The notes under the pieces: generated by a model
Told to the model about the DNA's origin: nothing
What the model saw: the letters and a program-made list of their open reading frames with translations, nothing else
The model's database searches: none
Assembly: GCF_022134585.1 (NCBI RefSeq)
Contig: NZ_JAKNCT010000005.1
Location: forward strand, 62,001-126,000
Reading direction: 5' to 3'
DNA length: 64,000 nt
DNA from: Mesosutterella porci
Lineage (GTDB): Bacteria; Pseudomonadota; Gammaproteobacteria; Burkholderiales; Burkholderiaceae_F
Program-made: the position numbers and the translations under genes
Part shown: positions 14,789-26,904 of the stretch, in pieces
How the letters are laid out: every line of letters begins with the position of its first letter
Numbering within the stretch: position 1 is the first letter of the stretch

Positions 14789-16162
14789 ATGGAAGAAAAA
14801 TTCAGCCCGTCCCAGGCCTGCGCCGCCTTTGCGGCGGGGCTGCGCTACGAAGACATTCCCGACAAAGTGCTCGACCTCATCAAGCGCGACCTGCTCGACT
14901 GGGCGGGCTGCGCCATCAAGGGATCCCGGGACCGCTCCTCCCAGCCAATCAGAAGCGTGAAGACGCTGCTGGGCGGCGCCCCCCAGGCGGGCGTCTTCGG
15001 CGACCCAGCGCTCACCGACATGAGGACCGCGGCGACCGAGAACGGCTACTTCGGCCACATCTTCGAGATGGATGACGTGGACCGCGAGTCTATCTCGCAC
15101 CCAGCTACCGTCGTGATGCCCCCGGCGCTTGCTGCCGCGCAATACCTCGGCCGCTCGGGCCGCGACATCCTCACCGCGATCGTGGCCGGGTTCGAGGTGA
15201 TGCTGCGGATCGGGGCCGCGGTCACCCCGGCGCACTACAAGATCTTCCACACCACCTCTACCACGGGTGTCTTCGGCGCCGCGGCCTCCGCAGGTCGGAT
15301 CCTCAAGCTCCCGCCCGAGCGCATGCTCTGGGCGCTGGGCAACGCGGGCACGCTCGCCTGCGGGCTGTGGCAGTTCAACCCCGACGGCGCGATGAGCAAG
15401 TTCATCCACGCGGGCGGCGCCGCAGGCAACGGGCTGTGGGTCGCGCTGCTCGCACAAAATGGCTTTTCCGGCGCCTCGCACATCCTCGAGGGCCCGCAGG
15501 GGTTCTTCGCGGGGTTCGCCCGCCAGGAGGTGAACATGGACCTCTTCCGCGACTTCGGGAAGCGCTGGAGGGCGGGCACCGTCTCCTTCAAGCCCTATCC
15601 GTGCTGCCGCCACACGCACTCGGCGATCGACGCGGCCCTGGAAATCAGAAGGCAGCTGCTCCAGCAGCCCGGCGACCGCATCGCCAGGCTCACGGCCCGC
15701 ACCTATGGGACGGCCCTTTCAATAGCCGGAAAGACCTGTCCGAAGACGGGCCGGGACGCGAAGTTCTCGCTCTCCTACTGCATCGCCAGCGCGATCCTGC
15801 GGGGCACTCCCGCCGAGGCCTCCTTCAGCCAGCAGGCGACCCAGGATCCGGAGCTGCGTGCGTTGCTCGAGCGCATCACCGTGATCGACGACCCAAAGCT
15901 CGACGCCTGCGTGCCGCACAACTGGCCCTCCCGCATTGAGGCGGTCACCGAAAGCGGCCGCGAGCTCACGGCCCAGGTCCAGGCCCCGAAGGGCGACCCC
16001 GAAAACGAGATCAGCTGGGCAGAGTGCGAGACGAAGTTCCGCACTATGACGCTCGACATCCTCACCGACAAGCAGCAGGACGCCGTGATCGCCTACGCGA
16101 AGGGGTTCGACGGGGTCGCGGACTTCTCGCGCGAGAACCTCTTCAGGCTCGCAAACGGCTGA
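14789..16162 (+). CDS. MmgE/PrpD family protein
   Basis: A 457-aa member of the MmgE/PrpD fold, which includes 2-methylcitrate dehydratase, cis-aconitate decarboxylase and iminodisuccinate epimerase. Visible landmarks are DLLDWAGCAIKGS near residue 40, GHIFEMDDVDRESISHPATVVMPP around 90-112 (the usual active-site Asp/His region), a KFIHAGGAAGNG segment and the FKPYPCCRHTHSAIDA block around 275. Length is normal for the family. No prpB, prpC or acnD neighbour is present, so a methylcitrate role is unlikely. It converges with a fumarase-superfamily lyase at 16336, which could act on the same substrate. The ATG is followed by a typical family N-terminus. Confidence 0.88.
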   Translation: MEEKFSPSQACAAFAAGLRYEDIPDKVLDLIKRDLLDWAGCAIKGSRDRSSQPIRSVKTLLGGAPQAGVFGDPALTDMRTAATENGYFGHIFEMDDVDRESISHPATVVMPPALAAAQYLGRSGRDILTAIVAGFEVMLRIGAAVTPAHYKIFHTTSTTGVFGAAASAGRILKLPPERMLWALGNAGTLACGLWQFNPDGAMSKFIHAGGAAGNGLWVALLAQNGFSGASHILEGPQGFFAGFARQEVNMDLFRDFGKRWRAGTVSFKPYPCCRHTHSAIDAALEIRRQLLQQPGDRIARLTARTYGTALSIAGKTCPKTGRDAKFSLSYCIASAILRGTPAEASFSQQATQDPELRALLERITVIDDPKLDACVPHNWPSRIEAVTESGRELTAQVQAPKGDPENEISWAECETKFRTMTLDILTDKQQDAVIAYAKGFDGVADFSRENLFRLANG

Positions 16163-16244
16163 AAGCCTTCCTCCGGGAAACGCTCAAGGGGGAGCGCCGC
16201 GGGCGCCCCCGGGTCTTCTTCAGCGCTTCAGCCGTTAAGGCATA

Positions 16245-16284
16245 GGCGCCGCCGTCAGGTCTGACGGCGGCGCCTTTTCTTTCT
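16245..16284 (+). terminator. strong hairpin after the MmgE/PrpD gene
   Basis: GGCGCCGCCGTCAG pairs with CTGACGGCGGCGCC (16245-16274) followed by TTTTCTTTCT. This is an intrinsic terminator for the plus-strand gene; the minus strand lacks a T run. Confidence 0.85.
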
Positions 16285-16335
16285 CCTTCCTGCCCGCGCC
16301 CCGGCCGGGCCGCAGGCCGGTTTTCTTCTGATCCG

Positions 16336-17712
16336 TCAGGAGGCAGGCTCTTCGGCCTCTGCGGCCTTCGCGCTCCACTTCTCGACCACGCGGTCGGCGA
16401 ACTGCGGGGCGAGCCCGAGATAGCTGTGGGGGTCGAGCATCGTGTCGATCTCCTCCTCGGTGAAGGCTGCCGTCACCTCCGGGGTCCTCATCAGCACATC
16501 CTTGAGCGGGATCTCCTTTTCGTAGGCCTCCATGCAGGCCTTGTAGACGATGCCGTGGGCGGTCATGCGGCCGAGCCTGCCCGCAAGGTGCATCATCACG
16601 CACTCGCTCATCATGAGGCCCTTCTGGGCGAAGAGGTTGCGCTCCATGTGCTTCGGGTAGACAATCAGGTTCTTCAGGATGTTCTTCGTCTTCGCGAGGG
16701 CCGCCCCCATGAGGTGGCAGGCGCGGGGAATGGCCTCCCACTCGGTGAGGAAGCACCCCCAGTCGCGCTCGTTCTCGCTCACCATCGACTCGGTGACGGC
16801 GGGGGCGATGCTACGGACGCTGCGCAGCAGCGCGAGCACGTTCTCGAGCACCGCAGGGTTGCGCTTGTGCGGCATCGTGGACGAGCCGATCTTGCCCATG
16901 AAGAAGGGCTCCTCGAGCTCGAGGATCTCGGTGCGCTGCAGCGACAGGATCTCGTGATTGATGCGGCCGAGCGTTCCGGCGCACAGCGCGAGGTTCGAAG
17001 TGAATTCGGCCTGCGAGTCCCGGGCCACGTGCCAGGCGATCGTGGGCACCCCGAGCCCGAGGATCCTGAACATGCGCTTCTGGGTCTCCAGACCGTGCTC
17101 AGGCTGAGAGGCAAGGGTGCCTACGGCGCCCGCCATCTCGCCCACGAAGACGCGGCCGGCCATGCCCTCGAGCCGCTCGATGTCGCGCCCGAGCTCGTCG
17201 GCCCAGACCGCGGCCTTGTAGCCGAAGGTAATCGGGATGGCGTGCACGACGTGCGTGCGGCCGGCCATCGGGGTCGAGCGGTACTTCCGGGCGAGATCGA
17301 GGCAGTAGCGCAAGCAAAGCTTCATGTCGCGCAGGATCACTCGGCAGGCGTCGCGCTCGAGCAGCACCAGGCCGGTGTCGACGATGTCCTGGCTCGTCGC
17401 CCCCCAGTGCACAAACTCTCCAGCTCGGTCCGGCAGCACCGTCTTGAAGGCCTTGAGCAGCGGCACGATCGTGATCGAGCTCCTGTAGAACTCGCCTATC
17501 GAGGGGATGTCGAGGAGTTCGGCTCGCGCATATTTCCTGATGACGTCGGCCTTCTCGCGCGGGATCACCCCGAGCTCGGCCTGCGCCTCGGCAAGCGCCG
17601 CCTCCGTATCGAGCCACTTCTGGACCCAGGACTTATCGGAGAAAATCTCGCGCATCTCATCGGTGCTGAACATGCAGCCGTGGATCTGGCTGTCGACAAC
17701 GGTTGACGGCAT
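16336..17712 (-). CDS. fumarase/aspartase-superfamily lyase (adenylosuccinate-lyase-like)
   Basis: A 458-aa lyase. The superfamily signature GSSTMPHKRNPAVLE (about residues 285-300) with the mobile catalytic Ser loop is intact, as are the VHWGATSQDIVDTG and GRTHVVHAIPITFG conserved blocks. These place it in the adenylosuccinate lyase / carboxymuconate cycloisomerase branch. A housekeeping purB is possible, but the pairing with an MmgE/PrpD protein and a dicarboxylate carrier suggests a catabolic C-N lyase releasing fumarate. It is convergent with the MmgE/PrpD gene. Upstream, 17713-18040 contains no gene that I see. Confidence 0.85.
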   Translation of the reverse strand: MPSTVVDSQIHGCMFSTDEMREIFSDKSWVQKWLDTEAALAEAQAELGVIPREKADVIRKYARAELLDIPSIGEFYRSSITIVPLLKAFKTVLPDRAGEFVHWGATSQDIVDTGLVLLERDACRVILRDMKLCLRYCLDLARKYRSTPMAGRTHVVHAIPITFGYKAAVWADELGRDIERLEGMAGRVFVGEMAGAVGTLASQPEHGLETQKRMFRILGLGVPTIAWHVARDSQAEFTSNLALCAGTLGRINHEILSLQRTEILELEEPFFMGKIGSSTMPHKRNPAVLENVLALLRSVRSIAPAVTESMVSENERDWGCFLTEWEAIPRACHLMGAALAKTKNILKNLIVYPKHMERNLFAQKGLMMSECVMMHLAGRLGRMTAHGIVYKACMEAYEKEIPLKDVLMRTPEVTAAFTEEEIDTMLDPHSYLGLAPQFADRVVEKWSAKAAEAEEPAS

Positions 17713-18040
17713 CTCTTGGTTCCTCGTAAAAAAAGGGGGAGAAGGCGGCGCTGCACCGCCTGGGCCCTGCCTGTGAATCCGGTCTTTTTTCCCGCCCGGG
17801 GGATGATCTTATTGTCCCGATCCACTCGCCTCGCTTCCCCTTTTGGCCAATATGTCCTGATTTAATGAGCGAAGCCGTAGAAAGATATCATTTAGCGCGT
17901 TGAATTAAATAAATTAATGGCGCAGACGCAAAACCCCTGAAACAAATGCATTCGGACATAAAAGCGGGCGGCTCGCGCCGCCATTGCCCGCCCTCTACGC
18001 CGGAGGGAGCCTGCCGGCTCTTTCCTGCGGCGGGGCAAAG
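17713..18040. other. gene-free stretch upstream of the lyase
   Basis: No gene or clear repeat is visible. It should hold the promoter of the minus-strand lyase. An AT-rich patch lies around 17885-17915. Confidence 0.5.
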
Positions 18041-18079
18041 AAAAAAACCGGATCCCGCCGCAGCGGAAATCCGGTTTTT
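18041..18079 (-). terminator. tRNA-Val terminator
   Basis: AAAAACCGGAT and ATCCGGTTTTT pair over 11 bases around a GC-rich loop; read on the minus strand, the stem ends in a run of T. It lies eight bases downstream of the tRNA gene. Confidence 0.85.
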
Positions 18080-18086
18080 GAAAATC

Positions 18087-18162
18087 TGGTGGGCACTAAG
18101 AGGTTCGAACTCCTGACCTACGCCGTGTAAAGGCGCCGCTCTGCCAGCTGAGCTAAGTGCCC
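18087..18162 (-). tRNA. tRNA-Val (anticodon TAC)
   Basis: Minus-strand cloverleaf of 76 bases including an encoded CCA. The acceptor GGGCACT pairs with AGTGCCC, the D arm is TAGCTCAGCTGG, the anticodon loop CTTTACA gives TAC, and the T arm is GGAGTTCGAACCTC. Confidence 0.97.
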
Positions 18163-18220
18163 GCAAAAGGAGCAGTGAATAATAGCACAGCCGCCGCTCC
18201 TTCTCAGCAAACACCCGAGG

Positions 18221-18493
18221 TTACTTGACGGCGTCCTTCAGGGCCTTGCCCGGACGGAACTTCGGCAGGGTCGTTGCCTTGATCGTGATCTCCTTGCCGG
18301 TGGCGGGGTTGCGGCCCTTGCGGGCGGCGCGCTTGGAAACCGTGAAGGTGCCGAAGCCGACGATGGTGACGTCTTCCTTCTTCTTAAGGGAGCCGGTAAC
18401 GCCGTCAACGATGGCATCAAGAGCAAGGCCGGCCTTGGCCTTGGAGATGTCGGCCTTTTCGGCGATGAGTTCGATGAGTTCAGACTTGTTCAT
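18221..18493 (-). CDS. hupB: DNA-binding protein HU (beta type)
   Basis: A 90-aa histone-like protein that bends and compacts DNA as a dimer. The N-terminus [21 protein letters not shown] and the [21 protein letters not shown] arm, with the DNA-intercalating Pro, are canonical. It lies downstream of lon in the same direction, the common tig-clpP-clpX-lon-hup order of Beta- and Gammaproteobacteria. The gap of 241 bases to lon suggests its own promoter. Confidence 0.97.
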   Translation of the reverse strand: MNKSELIELIAEKADISKAKAGLALDAIVDGVTGSLKKKEDVTIVGFGTFTVSKRAARKGRNPATGKEITIKATTLPKFRPGKALKDAVK

Positions 18494-18734
18494 GCTGTAT
18501 TTCCTTTGAGAAAGCGCCTGTTCCAGCGCGGACTCGACTGCTCCCCGTCACATCGGGGATGACAGCTGAATTTTATCCATCGCGGCATAAAAATCCAATA
18601 AGCCAGGACGCAAAAGCCCTGCCGCAGCGGCAAAAAAACGAAAACCGGACTTTTCCAGTTCCCGCGGGACTCTGAAAGGGAGAGCGCGGACCTCGCATTC
18701 CTCCCCCTTTGCCCTCTCTCCTGTCCGGTCTTTT

Positions 18735-21182
<2,448 letters not shown>

Positions 21183-21393
21183 TCAAAAATTCTTTCCAAA
21201 ACAATGGTCTTTGCCGGATTTCGGGCAGTTTTCCACCTTTTCCGGCAGCAGGCCCGATACAGCCCATATGGGGGCGGAGGGCTTGTTTTTCAAGGCCCCC
21301 GGGCCTCCTTTTCCCCATTCTAGCGGCGAAGGAAACAGGACCTGAGGCCCCCATGCGGGAAAGGGAAAGCGCGGGGCCGCCGCCCCGCGGCCC

Positions 21394-22671
21394 TTATTTC
21401 TTCAGGATGAGTTGCGGGCCGGCGCTTCTGCCTTCGACCGCGTCCTCGTCCACGATGACGCGCTCGACGTCGCTGCGCGACGGGATCTCGAACATCGTCT
21501 CGAGCAGTAGCCCCTCGACGATCGAGCGTAGCCCCCGCGCGCCGGTCTTTCTCTTGATCGCCCGCTGCGCGATGGCGCGGAGGGCCCCGGGGGTGAACTC
21601 GAGCTTCACCCCCTCGTTCGCAAAGAGCGCCTGGTACTGCTTCACGAGCGCGTTCCGGGGCTCGGTGAGGATCGCGACCAGCGCCTTCTCGTCGAGCTCA
21701 GAGAGCACCGCGATCACGGGCAGCCGCCCCACAAGCTCGGGGATGAGCCCGTAGCGCACGAGGTCCTGCGCCTCAAGCCGCCCGAGCAGATCGTTCAGGG
21801 GCTCGTCGCGGCGGCTCTTCACCTCGGCCCCGAAGCCAATCCCGCTTTTTTCCGTGCGGCCGCGCACGATCTTCTCCAGTCCGTCGAAGGCGCCCCCGCA
21901 GATGAAGAGGATGTTGGTCGTGTCGACCGGGATCATCTGCTTGCCGGGGTTCTTGCGCCCGCCCTGGGCCGGCACGTTCGCCACCGTGCCCTCGATCAGC
22001 TTGAGAAGGGCCTGCTGGACGCCCTCGCCCGAGACGTCGCGTGTGATCGAGGGGTTCTCGCTTTTGCGGGCGATCTTGTCGATTTCGTCGAGGTAGACGA
22101 TGCCGTGCTGGGCGCGCTCGACGTCGCCGTCGGCTGCCTGCAGCAGCTTCGAGATGATGTTCTCGACGTCCTCGCCCACGTAGCCCGCCTCGGTGAGCGT
22201 CGTGGCGTCGGCGATCGCAAACGGCACGTCAAGCCGCCGGGCGAGCGTCTGGGCGAGCAGTGTCTTACCCGAGCCCGTGGGCCCCACAAGCAGGATGTTG
22301 CTCTTCTGCAGCTCCACGTCCCGGTTTTCGTCCTTCAGGCTCCTCAGGCGCTGGTAGTGGTTGCGCACCGCGACGGCGAGCGTCTTCTTCGCCCGCTCCT
22401 GCCCGATCACGTACGCGTTGAGGTGCTCGTAGATTTCCTTCGGGGTCGGAAGCGGCTTTTCAGCGGGCTCGGCCGCGGCCTGCTCCTGAGGCTTCTCCTG
22501 CCCGCCCGCGGCGGAGCCCTTCTCCTCGGACTCGAGCAGCGAGGCGAGCTCGCGCGTGCAGTCATCGCAGATGAAGACCCCGTTCGCGCCGAACAGGTGC
22601 TTCACCTCTTTTTCCCCGCGCCCGCAGAACACGCACCTGCGTTCGCCGCCGTTGTTGTCATTGCCGCTCAT
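21394..22671 (-). CDS. clpX: ATP-dependent Clp protease ATP-binding subunit ClpX
   Basis: A 425-aa AAA+ unfoldase that feeds proteins to ClpP. The N-terminal zinc-binding domain has Cys13, Cys16, Cys35 and Cys38. A low-complexity Ala/Glu linker follows (~45-72). The AAA+ core has Walker A GPTGSGKT (130-137), VYLDEIDK, and the FICGGAFDG and [13 protein letters not shown] segments typical of ClpX. It lies 146 bases downstream of clpP, with a hairpin in the gap. Confidence 0.98.
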   Translation of the reverse strand: MSGNDNNGGERRCVFCGRGEKEVKHLFGANGVFICDDCTRELASLLESEEKGSAAGGQEKPQEQAAAEPAEKPLPTPKEIYEHLNAYVIGQERAKKTLAVAVRNHYQRLRSLKDENRDVELQKSNILLVGPTGSGKTLLAQTLARRLDVPFAIADATTLTEAGYVGEDVENIISKLLQAADGDVERAQHGIVYLDEIDKIARKSENPSITRDVSGEGVQQALLKLIEGTVANVPAQGGRKNPGKQMIPVDTTNILFICGGAFDGLEKIVRGRTEKSGIGFGAEVKSRRDEPLNDLLGRLEAQDLVRYGLIPELVGRLPVIAVLSELDEKALVAILTEPRNALVKQYQALFANEGVKLEFTPGALRAIAQRAIKRKTGARGLRSIVEGLLLETMFEIPSRSDVERVIVDEDAVEGRSAGPQLILKK

Positions 22672-22741
22672 CGCGTTTTACTCCCGGAGCCTGCCGCTCT
22701 GAATGTCTGAAAATTTGCCCCCGGCGCCAGCCGGGGCGTGA

Positions 22742-22773
22742 AAAGCCCGGGGGCTGCGCGCCTCCCGGGCTTT
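22742..22773 (-). terminator. hairpin between clpP and clpX
   Basis: AAAGCCCGGG and CCCGGGCTTT form a perfect 10-base stem around a 12-base loop. On the minus strand it is followed by only four T, so it may be a partial terminator that tunes clpX relative to clpP, or a processing barrier. Confidence 0.6.
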
Positions 22774-22817
22774 CTGGGAATGCTTCCCCCGTCGGAAAAA
22801 AGAAAGGGAAGGCCGCT

Positions 22818-23435
22818 TCAGCGGACTTCGCCGCGCCGCACGAAGATGTGGTCGATCAGGCCGTAGGCCTTCGCCTCTTCGGGGTTCATGAAATTGTCGC
22901 GGTCGGTGTCCCTCTGGATCGCCTCGAGGGGCTGCCCGGTGCGCTCCGCAAGGATCTGGTTGAGCTCGCGCTTGAGGTACAGGATTTCGTTGGCCTGGAT
23001 CTCAATGTCGCTGGCCATGCCCTGGGAGCCGCCCGAAGGCTGGTGGATCATGATCCGCGAGTGCGGCAGCGCGTAGCGCTTGCCCTTCGCTCCGGCCGCG
23101 AGCAGGAAGGCTCCCATGCTCGCCGCCATGCCGAAGCAGATCGTGTTCACATCGGGCTTGATGAACTGCATGGTGTCGTAGATCCCGAGGCCGGCGTAGA
23201 CGCTGCCCCCGGGGCTGTCGATGTACAGCGAGATGTCCTTGTCGGGATTCTCGCTTTCCAGAAAGAGCAGCTGCGCCACCACCAGGTTCGCCGATTCCTC
23301 GGTCACGGGACCGTTGAGGAACACCACGCGGTCACGCAGCAGCCTGGAGTAGATGTCAAACGAGCGTTCGCCCCGGCCGCTCTGCTCAATGACCATCGGG
23401 ACGAGGTTCATGCCCATCGGATTGCTTCTCTTCAT
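22818..23435 (-). CDS. clpP: ATP-dependent Clp protease proteolytic subunit
   Basis: A 205-aa serine peptidase forming the tetradecameric chamber of ClpXP. The catalytic Ser106 (GMAASMGA) and His131 ([11 protein letters not shown]) are visible, and an Asp lies in the RDTDRD segment. The N-terminus ([23 protein letters not shown]) is canonical, preceded by a short propeptide. It sits between trigger factor and clpX, the usual order. Confidence 0.98.
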   Translation of the reverse strand: MKRSNPMGMNLVPMVIEQSGRGERSFDIYSRLLRDRVVFLNGPVTEESANLVVAQLLFLESENPDKDISLYIDSPGGSVYAGLGIYDTMQFIKPDVNTICFGMAASMGAFLLAAGAKGKRYALPHSRIMIHQPSGGSQGMASDIEIQANEILYLKRELNQILAERTGQPLEAIQRDTDRDNFMNPEEAKAYGLIDHIFVRRGEVR

Positions 23436-23488
23436 GCTGCCGCCTTTTCCTCTTTATGCCTTCCTGATTTCCTGGCCTCGCGTCCGCC

Positions 23489-24958
23489 TCAGGCGGCGCG
23501 GCCCATCAGGGTGTTGAAGTCGATCGCCTCGTCGGCGGTCTTCGACTTGCCGAGGACGAAATCGACCAGGTTGTTCTCGATCACCGCGGCGGAGAGTTCC
23601 GCGTAGCGGTTCTCGTCCTTCAGGTACCAGGCCGTCACTTCCTCGGGCTTCTCATAGGCGGAAGCCATCTCGGCGGCAAAAGCCTTCACCTGCTCGGGCG
23701 TGCTCTGGATCTTGTTGTCGGCGATCAGCTTGGAGACGATCAGTCCGAGGCGCACGCGGCGCTGGGCCTGGGAGGTGAAGTTCTTCGGGTCGAACGGGAT
23801 CTTCGAGACATCAAGTCCGCGGGAGGCGAGGTTCTGGCGGTATTCATTGGTGATGCGCTTCGCCTCGTCCTCAACCATCACCTGCGGGAGGTCGAACTTC
23901 GCGAGGTCAAGCAGCGCGGAGAAAACGCCTTCCTTGGTGCGGGCGTTGAGACGGCTCTTCACCTCGCGCTTCAGGTTCTCCTCGACTTCCTTCTTGAGCT
24001 TGTCGACGCCTTCCTTGATGCCGAACTCGCTGGCGAACTTGTCGTCAAGCGCGGGCAGCACGGGCTCGGCGACCTTCTTCACCGTCACGGTGAACTCGGC
24101 TTCCTTACCGGCGAGCTCCTTCGCGTAGCCCTCGGGGAAGGTGAGTTTGAAGGTCTTCGTCTCCCCCTTGGACATGCCGGTGGCGGCCTGGTCGAACTCA
24201 GGCAGCATCTGACCGGAGCCGAGCAGGAAGGAGAAGTCCTTGGCGGAGCCGCCCTCGAAGACCTTGCCGTCGATCTTGCCCTCGAAGTCGACCGTGATCT
24301 CGTCGTCCTTCTTGGAGGCGCGGTCCACTTCCTTGTAGGTGGCGCGCTGCTTACGCATCACGTCGAGCGTGCTCGTCACTTCCTTGTCGGTCACCTCGCA
24401 GGTGTAGCGCTTAAGAGAGACCGCGGAGAAGTCCGGAGCCTCGATTTCAGGCAGCACTTCGAAGCGGGCGGTGAACTTCAGGTCGCTCTTGCCGTCGGTG
24501 GGCATGTCCTTGGAAGGCTCGACCACGGGGGCGCCGGCCAGCCTGTAGGAGCCGTCGGCGACCGCCTTGTCGACTGCCTGACCCACGAGCTGGTTGAGCG
24601 CGTCGCCGTAGGCTTCCTGGCCGTACATGCTGCGCACGATGTTCATCGGGACGTGGCCGCGGCGGAAGCCGTCGATGCGGGCGCGCTTCGCGTAGTCCTT
24701 GAGGCGCTTTTCAGTCTCGGCGCTGAGGGCCTGCTGCGAGACGGAGACCTCGACGGTGCGCTCGAGCGGGTTCACCGGGGCGGTGACCGAGCTCTGCTCG
24801 GCCTTCGGGGCCTCGGCCGCTTCAGTCTTTTCGGCCGGCGCGGCCGCAGCGGGCTCTTCAGCCTTCTGGGCCGCCTTTTCGGCCTTTTCCACAGCCTTCT
24901 CCGCCTTCTTGGCGGCCTTTTTCTCTTCGTCCTTGACTTTTTCAGCCTTCTTAGCCAT
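23489..24958 (-). CDS. tig: trigger factor with an extended N-terminus
   Basis: A 489-aa ribosome-associated chaperone and peptidyl-prolyl isomerase. The start at 24958 has GGAAGGAAAG at a good distance; a longer open frame upstream lacks support. The first ~62 residues are an Ala/Lys/Glu-rich, highly charged extension (KKAEKAVEKAEKAAQKAEE) not present in the usual ~430-aa protein. Then come the ribosome-binding domain with the GFRRGHVPM signature, the FKBP-type domain (DEITVDFEGKIDGKVFEGG) and the C-terminal chaperone arms. It leads the tig-clpP-clpX-lon block. Confidence 0.95.
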   Translation of the reverse strand: MAKKAEKVKDEEKKAAKKAEKAVEKAEKAAQKAEEPAAAAPAEKTEAAEAPKAEQSSVTAPVNPLERTVEVSVSQQALSAETEKRLKDYAKRARIDGFRRGHVPMNIVRSMYGQEAYGDALNQLVGQAVDKAVADGSYRLAGAPVVEPSKDMPTDGKSDLKFTARFEVLPEIEAPDFSAVSLKRYTCEVTDKEVTSTLDVMRKQRATYKEVDRASKKDDEITVDFEGKIDGKVFEGGSAKDFSFLLGSGQMLPEFDQAATGMSKGETKTFKLTFPEGYAKELAGKEAEFTVTVKKVAEPVLPALDDKFASEFGIKEGVDKLKKEVEENLKREVKSRLNARTKEGVFSALLDLAKFDLPQVMVEDEAKRITNEYRQNLASRGLDVSKIPFDPKNFTSQAQRRVRLGLIVSKLIADNKIQSTPEQVKAFAAEMASAYEKPEEVTAWYLKDENRYAELSAAVIENNLVDFVLGKSKTADEAIDFNTLMGRAA

Positions 24959-25322
24959 GTTGCACTTTCCTTCCAATGGGTTCAAAGAGGTGACCCCGGT
25001 GAACCCTGATTTAATGTGACCTTCGTCCATTCGGGCGCGGAGAGCGCGCCCCGGAGGCGGAGGGATGTCCTGCCCGGCTTCAGGGGGCGCTTTCCTCGAA
25101 AGCCGCTCCCGACCGAACGGAAATGATGAATTATATTTCAAAAGAAGAAGATCCGCCCGGGCCGGCCCGCGTTCGCGAAAGACCCGCCCGCGCGGGGCTG
25201 CAGGCCTTCCTGAAACATGCGTCGCAGCCCCCTCTTTCGGCTAAACTTGTCCGCGGTGTTTACCTTCCACGCAACTGTTCGGCACCGGTCCCCTTAGAGG
25301 CGCGCCGGAAAGGGTCTTTGTC

Positions 25323-25622
25323 ATGCTTGCACTGAAACTCACCGCAAAGGACACCGTGGCCACCGCGCTCGATGACGCGAAGCCCGGCGACCGCGTAGAG
25401 CTGCTGCTTCACGGGGAGGATCGCCGCGAGGCGGTGACCGCCCAGGAGCCGATTCCCTTTGGATTCAAGGTCTGCGCCACGCCCATGAAGAAGGGCGACC
25501 TGGTGATCAAATACGGGCTGCCCATCGGGCGCGCGACGCGCGACATCCGAGTGGGCGAGCTCGTCCACGTGCACAACATTGAAGGCTGCCGCGGCCGCGG
25601 GGACTTGGAGGAAAAGAAATGA
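25323..25622 (+). CDS. UxaA-type SAF-domain small subunit
   Basis: A 99-aa protein equivalent to the N-terminal SAF domain of altronate/galactarate dehydratases. The conserved core FGFKVCATPMKKGDLVIKYGLPIGRATRDI and the following GELVHVHNIEG are typical. It overlaps the large-subunit gene by four bases (ATGA), so they are translated together. In altronate dehydratase the two parts are one chain; in sulfolactate sulfo-lyase (SuyA/SuyB) and some hydroxyacid dehydratases they are split as here. Confidence 0.9.
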   Translation: MLALKLTAKDTVATALDDAKPGDRVELLLHGEDRREAVTAQEPIPFGFKVCATPMKKGDLVIKYGLPIGRATRDIRVGELVHVHNIEGCRGRGDLEEKK

Positions 25623-26833
25623 GCGAAAAGACTTTTCTCGGCTACATGAGGCCCGACGGCCATGCAGGCGCCCGCAACTGCGTGCTCATCATGCCCGTCG
25701 TGCGCTCGCTCAACTTCATTGCCTCCAATGTCGCCCGGATGACGCGCATGACGCGCCACTTCGAGATCCCGGCCGAGACCGGGCGCCCTGAGAAGGACCG
25801 CGAGACGATTGCCCGCACGATGATCGGCCTCATGCACAATCCGAACGTGGGCGGCGTGCTGCTGCTCGCGATCAAGCCGGCCGCCTCCTCGGCCTACAAG
25901 AACATGGGCATCGAGCGCTTCATCGCCGAGGCGGAGAAGACCGGCCGCCCCTGGCGTGTCGTCTATCTCACCGAAAGCGGCGGCAGCTACGGGCTGCTGG
26001 GCGAGGCGCTGCGAGCCGCCCGCGAACTCATCGTCACCGTTTCGGGAGCGCGCCGCACCCCCTGCCCGCTGTCCTCGCTCACCCTGGCGGTGAAGTGCGG
26101 GACCTCGGACGCCACCTCGGGTATCGCCGGCAACCCCTGCGTCGGAGCGGCCTTCGACCGCGTGGTGAACGCGGGCGGCACGGCCTTCTTCTCCGAGACC
26201 ACCGAGATCATCGGCGCCGAAAACCTCGTGGCGGCCCGGGCCGCGACTCCAGAGGTGAGCCGCAAGATTCTCGCCGCGGCTAAGCGCTGGGAGGACAAGG
26301 CGCTCTCGACCGGCGAGGACATCCGCGAAATCAACCCCATCCCCGCCAACATCGCGGCCGGCATCTCGACCCTTGAGGAAAAGTCGCTCGGGGCGATCGC
26401 AAAGAGCGGCCACGCCCGGATCGAGGACGTGTTGCAGTACGCGCAGCGCCCCGCGGGCCACGGCCTGTACTTCATCGACGCGTGGATGTCATCGCTGTCG
26501 CTGCCGCTTTGCTTCGCGGCAAGCGGCGCCGCAATCGTGCTCTACCAGATGGGAGGCGGCGCCATGCCCAACCACCCGATGATGCCCGCCATCAACCCGA
26601 CGGTGGTCTCGCCCTTCCTCTACGTGACGGGGAACAAGAACGCCTACGCCCGCTCGCCGGACAACTTCGACTTCAACTCCTCGCCGATCATGGCGGGCGA
26701 GATCTCGATCGCCGACGAGGGTGAGAAGCTCCTCGACCACCTGCTGGAGATCGGCTCCGGGACGCTCACGCGCATGGAAACTCTCAACTACGCCGAGCAG
26801 CTCGAGGTCTTCATGGAGGGGCCCGTGCTCTAG
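25619..26833 (+). CDS. UxaA-family dehydratase/lyase large subunit
   Basis: A 404-aa protein matching the C-terminal catalytic part of UxaA/GarD-family lyases. Landmarks: GYMRPDGHAGARNCVLIMPVV at the start, KCGTSDATSGIAGNPCVG (the family's cysteine/Ser-Asp metal-site region) near residue 160, and GGTAFFSETTEIIGAE. Substrate candidates are altronate-like sugar acids or sulfolactate; the split architecture favours the latter type but does not prove it. No transporter or sugar-acid pathway genes adjoin, apart from the NCS2 permease further on. A strong terminator follows. Confidence 0.88.
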   Translation: MSEKTFLGYMRPDGHAGARNCVLIMPVVRSLNFIASNVARMTRMTRHFEIPAETGRPEKDRETIARTMIGLMHNPNVGGVLLLAIKPAASSAYKNMGIERFIAEAEKTGRPWRVVYLTESGGSYGLLGEALRAARELIVTVSGARRTPCPLSSLTLAVKCGTSDATSGIAGNPCVGAAFDRVVNAGGTAFFSETTEIIGAENLVAARAATPEVSRKILAAAKRWEDKALSTGEDIREINPIPANIAAGISTLEEKSLGAIAKSGHARIEDVLQYAQRPAGHGLYFIDAWMSSLSLPLCFAASGAAIVLYQMGGGAMPNHPMMPAINPTVVSPFLYVTGNKNAYARSPDNFDFNSSPIMAGEISIADEGEKLLDHLLEIGSGTLTRMETLNYAEQLEVFMEGPVL

Positions 26834-26904
26834 AGAGGCCCTGGCGGGAGCCTCGCCCGCGGGGAGTAAAGAAACGCAACTTTCCCGCGGAGGCGGAGGC
26901 TTTC

